Shown here: piece by piece, positions 36,613-48,074 of the stretch
Numbering within the stretch: position 1 is the first letter of the stretch
Layout of the letters: each line of letters opens with the position of its first letter
Origin: Brachyhypopomus gauderio
Taxonomy: Eukaryota > Chordata > Actinopteri > Gymnotiformes > Hypopomidae
Direction: 5' to 3'
Length of the DNA stretch: 64,000 bases
NCBI RefSeq assembly: GCF_052324685.1
Contig: NC_135228.1
Span: 8,369,886 to 8,433,885 of the forward strand
The notes under the pieces: generated by a model
Database searches by the model: none
Told to the model about the DNA's origin: nothing
What the model saw: only the letters and a program-made list of their open reading frames with translations
Made by a program: the position numbers and the translations under genes

Positions 36613-37109
36613 ACCAAACCGAAACTCAGCCCGATCGCAAAAATAGTCAAATCGCACAGTGTACGCCCAGCTTAACCTAGCTAGATATTGTTAACTAAAG
36701 CTGTCAGTATCATTTGTAATATTATAATATATATCATAATAATATAGACTGTTTTACCACTCCGTAGGATGACTAATGGAACCAGCTATACCTTAAATAA
36801 TAGTTACCTAGCTAGTGCTAGCTGGTGTTAGCTTACCCTGGTATAAGTGAATAAATTATTCTACAAACAATTTGTAGCCTCTATTTAACTTGGAACCGTT
36901 CGTTGTTGAATGTTCTCCAACGATACTGGAAACGTATTTAAAATTCAGTCTCGGCAGCGACGACAGGGATGAAGTAAACACACGCTCCATGCTGAGGTGA
37001 ATTGACAACAACTATCTTCTGCGAGTACCGGAACTTGTTTTACCCGGCGGTGACGTATTTCCGTTTTGTTGTGAAAAGGGCCTATTGGCATGCAACTAGC
37101 AAATATTAT

Positions 37110-37340
37110 GTGATACTTGGGGTTTTTCGCTCACACGCCACACATCCAATTTCTCACGCCGAAAAAAAAATCTAGTTTATTTACCTCTGATCCATATCTA
37201 TGATTCAATGAGTTACCAGTTCGCTCTGGCGCAAACACTGGCGATCGATCGATCGCAATATAATACTTAATTTTTGTCCATTTTACGTTCGCCATCAAAG
37301 TAGCTACTAGCCATAATAGGTAGCCAGAACTAACGAACCA
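37110..37340. repeat. Dispersed repeat shared with 50530-50740
   Basis: Phrases CTCACGCC, AAAAAAATCTAGTTTATTTACCTC and ATGATTCAATGAGTTACCAG recur in the same order at 50590-50690. Family not recognised. Confidence 0.55.
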
Positions 37341-37659
37341 AGACACACTAACGCTTGCCAGATTCATCCTTCATGACATAAACATTACGATAACCCAAAA
37401 ATGACCTTCAGACATTATCATATATCTATCATATATTATTGTTGCTTATAAATATCATTATTCCATCTGCTCCCGCGACATACTAAAACACTATCTGGAT
37501 ATTACGTTACATACATCTAAAACTACGGCACGTCTAGAACTGCAGGTCTAAAACTGCGGTTGGCTCTCCGGGTGTGCAATTGGATGATGTAGGGAGATCT
37601 ATCGAGATCTGTTACTTCTCACTAGCCTGGGCAGCGGTCCGCTCGCATTACTGTTAGTA

Positions 37660-37807
37660 TATCAATATATAGTAACGCACCGCTTTTAATGACCAGTAAC
37701 GTCAACGGCGTTGTAACGACAGGAAAATTAATTATATTATCCCGTTACTAACAAAATGACGCCGTTACCTAACGCCGTTATTTTTAACGGCGTTATTCGC
37801 AACACTG
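37660..37807. mobile_element. hAT-like terminal region abutting the PAR2 pseudogene
   Basis: Repeated TAACGGCGTTA-type palindromes ending GCAACACTG, a typical hAT right end. The next base (37808) is already PAR2 exon 2 sequence. The matching left end was not found. Confidence 0.55.
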
Positions 37808-38479
37808 CTATTGGGTAATAGTGCACCCATTTTCCCAGCAGAAGAGGAATAACCGGGCCGCAGTGTGTGTGTCGTTGTGTGTGTGTCTCTGTGCCCCTCT
37901 ATCTGTATGACCAGACTGTTAATGTTGTGCTTAACGAAACAAATGTAGTCACCTGGGATGATCTCCATTATGTCAATCAATCACACTTCCTTATTAGTTA
38001 CTTCTTGACTATGGGCATTGTGGGATATGTAGTTCCCTGTGTGGTGTGTACAGTGGCATATGTGAGGATTTTCCTCTATTTCAGGCGTTCCAGAATGTCC
38101 TCAGAAGGACAAGACGGAACACAAGGCCAAAATAAAAGGAAGGCCATCATTCTCATGACTACTGTGCTGGTGATGTTCCTGGTATGTTTTACTCCCAGTA
38201 ACATCATGTCAATAGTGTCTTGCTCTCGTCTAGCTAGTGGACTTAACGCTGACGTTGGTTATGGCTTCTACACTATTACTCTATGCCTATCCAGCCTCAA
38301 CAGCTGTCTGGACCCATTTGTGTACTATTTAATTAATCTCAAAGGAGTTCCATAAACAGGTGAAGAACACACTGATGTGTCGTAGTGAGCACACAGCTGA
38401 GAGGAAGAGGGTGAAACATTTCATGTTATCTCAGAGGAAGAGGGTAGCAGATTTAAAGTTGTCTAACACAACCAAGTAA
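37808..38479 (+). pseudogene. PAR2-like receptor pseudogene, 5'-truncated and frameshifted
   Basis: Starts abruptly within the QRYWAIVHP motif (here YWVIVHPF), so the N-terminus and TM1-TM3 are missing. A roughly 15-base deletion shortens TM4. The loop-2 signature TCHDV reads TWDDL, losing the disulphide Cys. TM5-TM7 are open to DPFVYY, then a 4-base duplication (TTAATTAA near 38330) shifts the frame to a stop at about 38355. The C-tail (KEF, QVKNTLMCRS) continues in another frame to TAA at 38479. It is the mirror of the intact copy at 15815-16869. Confidence 0.92.
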
Positions 38480-39662
38480 CAAACACCAGACAGCTTCCCC
38501 ACAGAAAGCAACACTTGCTATGGGCCACTTCATACAGTAATTGAATATTTAGAGATGTACAATTGGATTATTATGACTGCCATCTCCAACTAGTTTACAA
38601 TAAAATTTAAATTAAGGAGCACAGAAATCTTAATAGCAGTAGATGTTACATAACCAGTAGATACAGATACAGTTTAACAGACATTGTATATTAAACATTT
38701 TAGTGATGTACATGAAGTTGCAGAGAAACAAGATGTTTTGGCCAAAGGTCCTTCATCAATTGTACATTTTCTTAAATTTGCTTAAATTGTACATTTTCTT
38801 CTTGTATTATGATATGAGTTGTTACAATTCAGTGTAAAAAACTCGCTAACACAGGTAACTCATTTAGTTAACAAAATTTGCTAGTTCAAAACTGCTACAC
38901 CACATAGTACCGAGAGGATCTGTGCGGTCTGGTATATAGTCTTTTATGTAGTGGCGATGTCACATCAGTGATGTCATGGGTTGTTGAATCCTCTTTGGGT
39001 TATGGAAAGCAGTGATTGTTTTCCTCTATTTCAATGCAACTTTACCAACCTCTGTCTCTCCATACTTTGCAAGGATTTTTTGGATTATATAAGTCAGTAG
39101 CTAGTGTTAGTGTTGTGTTGTGTTGTTAGTGCTTTGTTGATTGAAGGCACGTGTCACACTGGTGAGAGGGAGGCCCATCAAAGTTTGCCAGAGTGAACAT
39201 GACATGTGTGAGTAAATGTGTCTGGTTTCTACCTACCACAGCTTTTGTGTTATCTAAACTATCATGTGACATTGTTTATTGAATTACATTTTTATAATGA
39301 GTATATGAACAAAGGAATGAACAAATTAATGAATGTAACTGTCATTTTAATATTAGCTAACCATTATTATATAGCCTTTGATGTTAACAACTGCATAACG
39401 TGATGGTCAGAATTGACTCATTTCTGATGATGGTCAGAAACTAATGTGCAAACTACTTTAATATGGATGATTATTGATGTAGTAGCCCACAGGCTGTTAA
39501 CAAAAGCATTATTAGTGTTGGTAAGCACTTATCGTAAGTGTTCCCTTAATCCATTTGTCTGCCCTTTTTCTTTTCTGTGGCTGCAGCACAAATACACTTC
39601 TGTGTAATAACCAGTCAACTTGTTCTAAAGCCTGATTATACCTGTTTTAAATCCTTTAAAAC
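37808..39662. repeat. Inverted duplication, right outer block
   Basis: Reverse-complement partner of 14115-16470, with the PAR2 pseudogene at its left end and the best conserved non-coding island at 39420-39662. Similarity ends at about 39662 (CTGTTTTAAATCCTTTAAAAC). Confidence 0.8.
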
Positions 39663-39995
39663 GGATGTGGCGCTGCGTAAATATCTATGTTCTAATCTGT
39701 GTTTTTATGAATGAGGAGATCCCTGTGTTGTCAAGGCTGAAGATGGTCAGGGACAAGAATGAGTGCTGTACAGACACCTGTTTCTTCCTTGTGGATTTCT
39801 GCCCATCAGTCAGGAATACCAGCAAGCAGAATCTGCTGGTGGAGAAAATGGACCAGTCACATGCAGCAAAGAGGGAAAAGTATCTGAGAAAAGCAACCCT
39901 AAAATAACTCTTACTCCTAAAGATCTGGTGTTCCATTCTACACTGGAAAGTGGAATCAGTTCGAGCTCAGAGTGAACTTTTATCTTGTGACCACT

Positions 39996-40291
39996 GTCAC
40001 GTTGTGGGGGGGCCCCCTACCGGTCGCCCCCGGTTACAGCGGCAGCGGTCCTGTTTTTGGTCACGTGATGTTCGTTCCTCAGGTGGGCGGGACCCGTGAT
40101 CCGTCTCACCTGAGGGTCGTTTGTTCGTCTATATATGTCTTGTCTTTGTACCAGTTGACTGCTGGTTATTATTTCCTTCATTTGGAACAATGCACAGGTT
40201 TTTGGTTTGCACACTTTCTATTAAACCATCCTCTTTCCCTGAGACTTGGCGTGATCGCTTCCTTTTTGAGTTGCTCACCCTGCCCGTCACA
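39996..40291 (+). mobile_element. Solo LTR (family A), 296 bp
   Basis: Starts TGTCACGTTGTGG, ends CCCGTCACA, and is flanked by ACCAC on both sides (39991-39995 and 40292-40296). Same orientation and structure as 12987-13281. Confidence 0.9.
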
Positions 40292-40518
40292 ACCACAGCT
40301 TTCATTTAAAGTATCTGATAAGGACGTCAACGTTCAGCACATCCACTGGCAAGACCATTTTCTAGGTGCTTTTATGGAATTGTCTTTGTACAAGCATGTA
40401 ACCAGGATACAAAATACAGGTTAAATGGAACCCAATAATAATGTCCACACACACAGTATATACAGTGAATAAAATAATAAAAAAAATCCAGCAATCACAA
40501 TGTATGATTTTTTAATAA

Positions 40519-40524
40519 TTTATT
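40519..40524 (-). promoter_or_regulatory. Possible poly(A) signal of the F2R-like gene
   Basis: AATAAA on the minus strand (TTTATT here), about 290 bases past the stop codon at 40812. Confidence 0.3.
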
Positions 40525-40811
40525 TGTGTTACTGCTGCAAATGAGTATTAGAGGATTATATTTTGTGGTTACCTGTTGTGGTTATATGCATTGCCCCACC
40601 AGCAGTTTCAGTATGCTTTGTGGGAAACTGTGCTTCTCAGATTCTAAATGTGACAAATTGCTGACATATTGTACACTTGACAGAATAACAAGGAAACATT
40701 TCGTTCTCTTCATGGAGATGATGATTACAGGTCTTATTTGATTCCTTGTGTTATAGAGGAAACTTGTACCCTAACACCACCCCAAAACCTTTTTCACACT
40801 TTTCTCCACCC

Positions 40812-42040
40812 TCATCGGCTGCTCTGCGTTGAGCTGCTGGGCGTGTGATGGGTTGTAGGGGCCTGCTCTCCTCTCCTCCACCACATGGTGATGCTGATCT
40901 GGTGTCTGCACTGTGAAGAGCCGTAGTAGTAGAGCAGCGGGTCCAGGCAGGCGCTGACGCTGCCCATGCACACCGCCAGCATGTACGCAGCGTACGACCT
41001 GTCGCCTGCTTCATCTCTCCCTCCTGCTGTCTGCTGCACACAGTGCATCAGCAGGATCACATTCGTCGGCGCAAAGCACGCCACAAACTCCACCGCCACA
41101 GCGATTGTCATGGCAACAGCTCTCTTCCTTTTTCTCGACAGCGACGACCACGTCGACGATCCGTGGAGGGACTTTTTTGGCCGGAGAGCGCGGATGACGA
41201 TGCCGTAGCAGGTGGCCGTCACAGCCAGAGGCAGGAGGAAAAAGACGCAAGCGAGGGAGGAAAACAGCCACAGGTAGCGGGGGTCATGTGGCTCCAACGC
41301 GTCGTGACAGGTGATGCCCACCTGTGCAATCTGCATCGTCTGCTGCATGGTCAGCAGAGGCGCCGCCCCAATCAGGGCCAGCAGCCACGCCACCCCACAC
41401 ACCAGAGCCGCGCTGCGTGGTCCACGCCACCGCATGGAGGCGACGGGGAGTGCCAGGGCAAACGCACGGTCCACGGCCATGCACATTATTAGCAGTGCGG
41501 AGGAGTTCATGTAGCCGTAAAACGCAGCAGTAACTGCGCGGCAAGCCGCCTCTCCAAACGGCCAGTCGGACCCGTGAGCGTAATAGAGCACCTTCAGCGG
41601 CAGCAGCAGACCGAACAGCAGGTCGGACAGCGCCAGCTGAGACATGAACACTGTCGCTGGCTTCTTCCGTGGGACGCGGCATGAAAACACCACGAACGCT
41701 ACAGCATTCAGAGGCACACTGCTGAGGAAGACGAGGGTGTAGATGGTGGGGATGAAGTAAGAGGCCAAGGGTCCCCGGAGGAAGAGTGTCATCTGATCTG
41801 AGATTCGGAGCACAGTAACATTATAGATGGCTGGACTCAGGTTGGAGCTGTTGTACATCCGTAACCGACTATGCAGAGACATGCGACCTCGCTGATCCTG
41901 AAGAAAGATACTGTTCCCTTTTCGTGGGTTTTGACCTTTGTGGTCCAACCTGGACTCCTCGTCCCGGGAAGCATAGTCGAGGGGCTCATAGGTGACAGCC
42001 TCTGTCTGTCTGTACACTGCAAAGCCGCGTGGGTTACTGC
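40812..42040 (-). CDS. f2r: PAR1/F2R-like thrombin receptor, main coding exon
   Basis: Fourth PAR-type receptor of the window and clearly not PAR2. The exon starts after acceptor TTTCTACGCAG with two bases then SNPRGFAVYRQTEAVTYEPL, about 408 residues to the stop. SNPR followed by GFAVYR is the candidate cleavage site and tethered ligand, and YEPLDYASRDEE occupies the place of the acidic hirudin-like thrombin-binding segment of PAR1 (YEPFWEDEE). TM2-TM7 match PAR1: GSDWPFGEAACR, TCHDA in loop 2, CFAPTN in TM6, and CMGSVSACLDPLLYYY in TM7. DRY reads DRAF. GC content is clearly higher than in the flanks. The signal-peptide exon 1 was not found. Expected role: thrombin sensing by G-protein signalling. 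PAR3 is a less likely alternative. Confidence 0.88.
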
Positions 42041-42059
42041 CTGCGTAGAAATTAGATTT

Positions 42060-42530
42060 GTGAGTCAGCCATGTTTATTTAGAATGAATTAGATATGCAA
42101 TGTGGTTCTGTTGTTTACAGGACAGACACTATGCCCAAGAGTTTGAAACTGGAGACCTTACTAAGCCCTGGAGAGAGAGGTCAAAACAATCAACTTATCA
42201 ACCAATCATTATGTCTAAACATGCATAAATGGCAGATTACAAAGAAAACTGGATACTTAACATCAAATAAGAATCTGTACAATCATAATCAAGATCCCTT
42301 GACAATCTGTACCATTCAGAAATCATTTTATTAAATCTGTAATATATCCTTATCTCTAATAAATATGTAATAAATCTGTAATAAATATGTTGGCAGTTTC
42401 AAAAGGCACCTAAAAAACAAACAACCCCTTTGATGTTGTGGTTGTGTCTTAGCTTGCTTCCTGCCTTGCCATCATATTCCTGTAAATTCTGTCTGGCTTC
42501 TACATTTCTTATCAGTTTTGTTTTCTTTTT
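42060..42530. other. Intergenic or F2R-like intron 1
   Basis: No candidate signal-peptide exon with a phase-1 donor was recognised on the minus strand. Confidence 0.35.
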
Positions 42531-42534
42531 GAGT

Positions 42535-43035
42535 TGAATGAATGAATGTTCAATTTATATAGCGCCTTTCAAGATACCCAAGGTTGATTTACAATTTAAA
42601 CACAGGTACAATTCTTACATGACCAATCACACACCAGCAAGAAGCAACAGCCAATTGCACACAGCGTACTCTCTACCGGAAGCCACAGCCCCCTGGGGGA
42701 CTGAATGGGGTGCAGGAAGGGGAGAGAGGACAGACCCTAGTGACAGAGCACCATCCACCACTGGGCATACAAGCACAGACACTCAGACATCTGCTTTTTA
42801 TTGAACAGAGACACACAGTTGCACACTTGGGAAGAATTTGTCAGGGAATCAGGGAATGCCAATTTACCTAATCTCCATGTTTTTGGACTGTGGGAGGAAA
42901 CCGGAGACCCCGGAGGAAACCCACACAGACTCAGGGAGAACATGGAAACTCCACTCAGATAGGGACTTGAACACAAGACCCCAGTGCTGAGAGGCAAACG
43001 TGCTAACCACCAAGCCACCGTGTTGCCCACTGTGT
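42535..43035. repeat. Dispersed teleost repeat
   Basis: Begins with CAATTTATATAGCGCCTTTC, a phrase common in fish repeats, and ends with the same tail as 18270-18605 (GGACTGTGGGAGGAAACCGG, GAACATGGAAACTCCACTCA, ACCACCAAGCCACCGTG). Confidence 0.65.
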
Positions 43036-43039
43036 TGTG

Positions 43040-44715
43040 TTCTTGTTGTATTTATGTTACTTTCTAGTTTTGTGACTTTGATTCCCAGCTCATTTCAAAC
43101 AATTACATGATTAACAAGTTCAGATTTGCCCCAAATTGACATTGTTCAAATCAAAACATGAGTCCTGTTTTATTCTGTTTTTTTTTTTTCTTCCAATCTT
43201 ATAAAACATTTTTCCAAATGCCATACAGATGCATGAATCCTATGACAGGGTAAAACTTGTCTGTGTTGTATTGGGATATATTAAACAGTAAGACCTTTTT
43301 TAACATAAAAATGTTTAATAAAACAGTAACAAAATGTGATTAATGTAAAACATTAATATTTTTCTGATATACAAATGTTTTTAATCATATTCATTCAGTT
43401 CATAATAGTTTTACAGTTTGTTGAATAAAGAATGTACGAGATCTTAAATTGTGCAGATAATCACCTGTTAATCATCTGTTATAACTACCACCATTACCTA
43501 CATTAAATTCTCTTTACACCTTATATGGATAAATAACTATTTTATTGAGGAAGCCTGTACATAGCAATCACAAAGGAATTTATTGATAAACCTGGTTTGC
43601 CCTAATTGGGTGGTTGATTACTCATTCAAATAATTGAGTGTAGGGCCACAGTGTCAAAAATCTTTCCAAAACAGATCCCAGATTTGAAGCTAACGACTGT
43701 GTTGAAGCACTGAATAACTGGAACTGTAGGAAAAATTAAATTTTTCTAGCTAAGACTTTTTATGTGCATTAAATAACTATTGTGTAAGATTTTAGACCAT
43801 CCATGCAAACCATTATGTATAGAGTTAGGGACATATTCACAGGTTTTGAGTTTCAATACTAATGACATCTAGGAGCAAAAGTTTTAATGTATCTACATAC
43901 CATTAGAAGAGTCTGAAACAGCATGCTGAACCAGTACCAAAAGCAGAAAAACACAGATTTCCATTACTGCTTCTTGTTAGTAGTAGTTCAAGACTTTCCT
44001 ATACCAAATAAAATTGTACAAAAAAAAAAACGGACACAAACCAGCGTTTCTGGACCACTAACATCACACACAGAGTAGCTTGTTTACATCCAAGTGATTT
44101 GCGCTGTGTGGTCTGTTCCAGGCATCGCAGGGAAGTCTCATGCAAAAGGAAGTACATTCCAGTGTAGTGACGTAAAGTACAAGCCATTGGGTGGAGGTCT
44201 GAAAGGGCATGAGAATGGACCACCTTATTACCACCCTTATATACGGCATGTATATTCTTAAAATATATATATTCTGTATATGTATTGTAGCAGCCCTTGA
44301 AAATGGGTGCTAAAATTTTTGTTTTGTTGGACTTCAAGTACAAATCATCTTCTTGAAAACTATAAGAAAGAAAACATACAAGAAAGATACCTATAGTTTT
44401 CACACATTCGAGGAAGTAGACAGATACACAAATATAACCGATACACTTAATTCTACATACCTCGTTCCACATATCAAGGGTGCAGTATGTTTTAATTATC
44501 TCAAGGCATGAACAAGTTCCCTTAGGGTTTTTGTTTTTACACCTGCTTTGTTTTATGGTGAATTGTACAAAAAAAAAAAAAAAGATCTTTCCGGAAGCGA
44601 AATGAGAAAAAACAGGACCTCTGGCCTCCCATGCCGCTGTGACAACCTCTTCACTCCTAAAGAAATAAATAATGCAGTGACGCACTGAATGGTAATTTAC
44701 ATGCATATTCCTAAA

Positions 44716-44779
<64 letters not shown>

Positions 44780-45430
44780 ATATATATATACACAGATATA
44801 TAGGGGAGACTGGGTATGGTTGTAACACTTTTTGATTCAGAACCTGTAACTGAATTTTAGAGCTATAGATCTCAAACTTATACAAAGAGTACACACATTT
44901 GTTTACTACAAATGGACCAAACTCAGAACTCAATTCAAATATCACAGCCCTCGTGAGTTGATATCAAATACATGCTGTTCCTTTGTTACAACCTACCTCA
45001 GAACCAAGTGCATTTCTCAAAACAGTGAGTGTAAACTGCAAAATTCAATGAAATACCTGCAAAAGCACATACTTCACTCAAAATTCTTTGTTTTTGCCTC
45101 AAAAGCAAGGTCAGTTAATTTGTCAGTGCCATCAGAATACCTAGTCTGTGTGCCACTGCCTATGAACAAGGCAGGCAAAATATTTAGTCATGTTGTCAGT
45201 GCCACTACAAAAATTATGGAATCACCAGTCTCTGAGGATGTTCCTTCAGTTGTTTAATTTTGTAGAAAAAAAGATCACAGACATGACAAAAAACTAAAGG
45301 AATTTCAAATGGCAACTTTCTGGCTTTAAGAAACACTAAAAGAAATCAAGAAAAATAATTGTGGTTGCCAGTAACAGTTAGATTTTTAGAACAAGCACCG
45401 GGAATAAATTATGGACGTCTCTGGTGAGAT
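43040..45430. other. Intergenic, AT-rich; (TA)n at 44718-44795
   Basis: No supported gene. A 264-codon minus-strand ORF (43999-44793) crosses a TA microsatellite and A-runs and has no recognised motif. Confidence 0.45.
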
Positions 45431-45436
45431 CTTTTG

Positions 45437-45735
45437 ACATCAATTGATATCTCTGGTGGTTAGGGAACTAGTCTTGTGACCAGAGGGTCCTGGGTTCAAT
45501 TCCCAGGTCCGAGGCCATGACTGAGGTGCCCTTGAGCAAAATGCCTAACACCAACTACTCCCTGGGCGCCGGGCTAGGGCTGCCCACCGCTCTGTGCAGG
45601 TGTGCACCACAGCCCCCTAGTAATCACTAGTGTGTGTGTGTGTGTGTGTGTGTCAACTGCACAGATGGGTAAATGCAGAGCACAAATTTTGACTGAGGTG
45701 AAAATCACCATTGACAAATATGGCACATTTACATT
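45437..45735 (+). mobile_element. tRNA-derived SINE
   Basis: The head has RNA polymerase III-like boxes: TGGTTAGGGAACTAG (A-box-like) and GGTTCAATTCC (B box). The body (CCTTGAGCAAAATGCCTAAC, CTGCCCACCGCTCTGTGCAG) and the tail (GGGTAAATGCAGAGCACAAA) match a widespread fish SINE type. A TG run lies inside. Confidence 0.8.
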
Positions 45736-46497
45736 TTTACATTTACATTATATTATTGCTTAAGAGGAACCATATTTGTGTGAATCTATGTGTAAATCTA
45801 TGCTCCTAGTCAGTGTTACATTCCAATTAATTTATATAGCTGGTGGCATGGCTCTCAGACTCAAAATAAAAATGTAATCAGACAAAAATGTAGTAGTACA
45901 AGACACTGTAGCAAACAAAATTTGATCCCAGTGAAATGCACAAGTAATGTAAACTATGTTGATTGACCACATCAAGTCTTCAAAGTCTCCACACTAAATG
46001 TCTGCACACTCAAAAACAAGTCTTTTATAATAGCTTGTTAATTGAAGATTATTGTCTGGACTTTCTTTTTTTAACAGAGACTTGGCTTGATAGCAATGGA
46101 GCAATGGTGCTTAATGAAGCTTCCCCTCCCAATTTTAACTATTTTAATGTCTCTAGAGTAAATAAGAAAGGTGGTGGTGTTGCACGTTTCTACCATAAAG
46201 CATTCCGCTGTAAGCAGATCTCATTAGGGAAACATCCTACGTTTGAATATCTGGCAGAACAACTCAACAGTACTTATCCAGTTCTATTGATTGTTATCTA
46301 TCATCCTCCCAGACTACATACAGACTTTCTCAAAGATTTTGCAGAAATGCTTTCTATGATTTTGATTATGTTTTAATTACTGGGGATTTTAATATTCACA
46401 TGGATATATCCACAAATCCAAACATTTCAGAATTCATGAGGATGCTTAACTTTTTTGATCTCATAAACATATATCAGGTCCAACTCATAGGTACGGC

Positions 46498-48074
46498 CAG
46501 GGCCGGCCCTTCCATTAGGCGACATAGGCAAATGCTAGGGGCGCCGTCTGTCCAGGGGGGCGCTCGCGTGCATGCGTTTTTTTTGTTTTTTTTTTTTTTT
46601 TTTACAAATGAACAATTAATAAATGTGAAAACAAGCAAAGACCACAATCATAATTTCATTTTTTAATAATATTAGTCTTTTATAATATACCCTCCCGCGC
46701 GCGCTCTGCGCACCTCGTTACTGTTTCTCTGTGGGGGGGGGAAAAGACACCACAGAGTGAGTGACATCTCCTCGAAAAGACGTCAAAAAGGCAGAAGTCC
46801 TCTGGTGCCCAGGGTAGAAAAAGGAGAAAAGTGGAGGAAGAAAGGCGGCAAAAAACAGGTAATAATGGTAATATGTGGTGAATTAACACTATACCATTGG
46901 CGAACCGTCAGGGACTTCAACGCCTTCTCTGAAGGTTAATTGATCTTAAAAAGGATGCTTTATCTATTATATGTAATATATGTTAAAAACGCTTCACCAA
47001 TAATTTGTATTTTTCCCTATAAATCGGCTTTCAAATCCACTTTTCGTACTTGTGCTGGAAAAAAAACTTAGTGCTTGTAACGTTTGTGACGGGCAGGCAT
47101 GACGCACTTGCAGAATTTAAAGGGTTTTAATGAAAAGAGAGACAAACACGACTAACCACAGAAGGCAGAGGGAGCTAGGCTAACGACAGGGAGGTAACAC
47201 CAACGACACGGGTAAGTTAAACTACAGAGAACGTAAACGCAAAAACCACAATGGACCTAGAACTACGAAACATATATGAGGGGAGGTATACAATGAGGGG
47301 AGCGATGATGCTGGGACAACAACAGCGTAGACTAAGAACTAAACAGACAAGGAATATAAACTACAAGAGATTACCTAAGACGAGTAACAAACACGAAGTA
47401 AACACAAGCATGAAACACGGGGGGGAACCAAACCAACACACAAAGACTAGAAACAAAACAGAGAGGTTACAAGGGCAAAGGCATGAACAGAAATCAAGGT
47501 ACAACTGAGGAACAAGGAGGAACTTACGTACAGGGAATGACCGACAAGGGAATGAAACACTCGGGGTTCTTTATACACAGAGACAAGACGGTGAAACGAG
47601 ACTCAGGTGTGTGGGCACTAACGAGGGGGCGTGACAGACAGAGGGAGGAACGAATGGGAGCGGGGAGCTAGGCGGGACCAGGGAGGAGGGAGGGGCTGGA
47701 CGTGACAGTGCTGAAATAAAAAATCAACCAATTAGAATATTTCACGTTGTTTCTAGGTAAAAGAAAGAAAGGCCCTCCCCCAGGAACTTCTGTTTATCTG
47801 TCACATACGCCTGCCTTTTACATTGAGAGCTTTTATTATAGATTGGCAGTTTTATCAACCAATCATATTATCCAATTAGAATTGTTATGTAAAATAGTTT
47901 TTAAATATTTTTGTGCAACACCTTTATATTTATTGCTTGTTATATGGTAATATTTAAGTCATTTGCTTTTTATTTGTTTCTTTAATAGTGACACAATCAA
48001 GCCAATGATTGATGATGCAGTGGGCACCAACCAAAATCTCGCCTAGGGCACCACATTGGTCAGGGCCGGCTCTG
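46498..48074. mobile_element. Non-autonomous hAT-type element, 1577 bp, inside the LINE
   Basis: Ends CAGGGCCGGCCC and GGGCCGGCTCTG, flanked by a perfect 8-bp duplication GGTACGGC (46490-46497 and 48075-48082). Removing the element and one duplication brings the LINE endonuclease frame back together. No transposase was recognised. A solo LTR (47076-47707) is nested in it. Confidence 0.9.
47076..47707 (-). mobile_element. Solo LTR, 632 bp, inside the hAT element
   Basis: Plus-strand ends TGTAACGTTTGTGACGGG and GGACGTGACA. A perfect 5-bp duplication GTGCT flanks it (47071-47075 and 47708-47712). ORFs inside are not retroviral. Confidence 0.88.

Larger units (their letters stand above)
35420..37083. 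mobile_element. Fold-back element, 1664 bp, with 436-bp near-identical arms
   Basis: The left arm 35420-35855 is the reverse complement of 36648-37083 with only very few differences (one seen: ACTGTTCC against ACGGTTCC). Both ends are AGGCCCTTTTCACAACAAAA, and AT lies on both outer sides (35418-35419 and 37084-37085). The arm holds a short frame, MERVFTSSLSSLPRLNFKY, that resembles the start of proteins in fish ISL2EU-type elements, which also use AT targets. The superfamily call is tentative. Confidence 0.75.
34913..37563. repeat. Outer inverted repeats enclosing the fold-back element
   Basis: About 45 bases at 34917-34962 (GCAGTTTTAGACCTGCAGTT...) recur in reverse complement at 37515-37563. 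They may be the ends of a 2.65 kb transposon into which the fold-back element inserted; no target duplication was identified. Confidence 0.55.

Noticed and set aside
36453-36650. Repetitive minus-strand ORF (ASSRDPI repeats), at first sight CRISPR-like
   Set aside because: Head-to-tail 21-bp units with no spacers; a minisatellite in a fold-back element of a eukaryotic genome.
43999-44793. 264-codon minus-strand ORF
   Set aside because: It runs through a TA microsatellite and A-runs, has no recognised domain, and has no sensible start outside the repeat.
45480-45520. Possible tRNA gene from the GGTTCAATTCC box
   Set aside because: The surrounding sequence follows a SINE body and tail; no complete cloverleaf was found.
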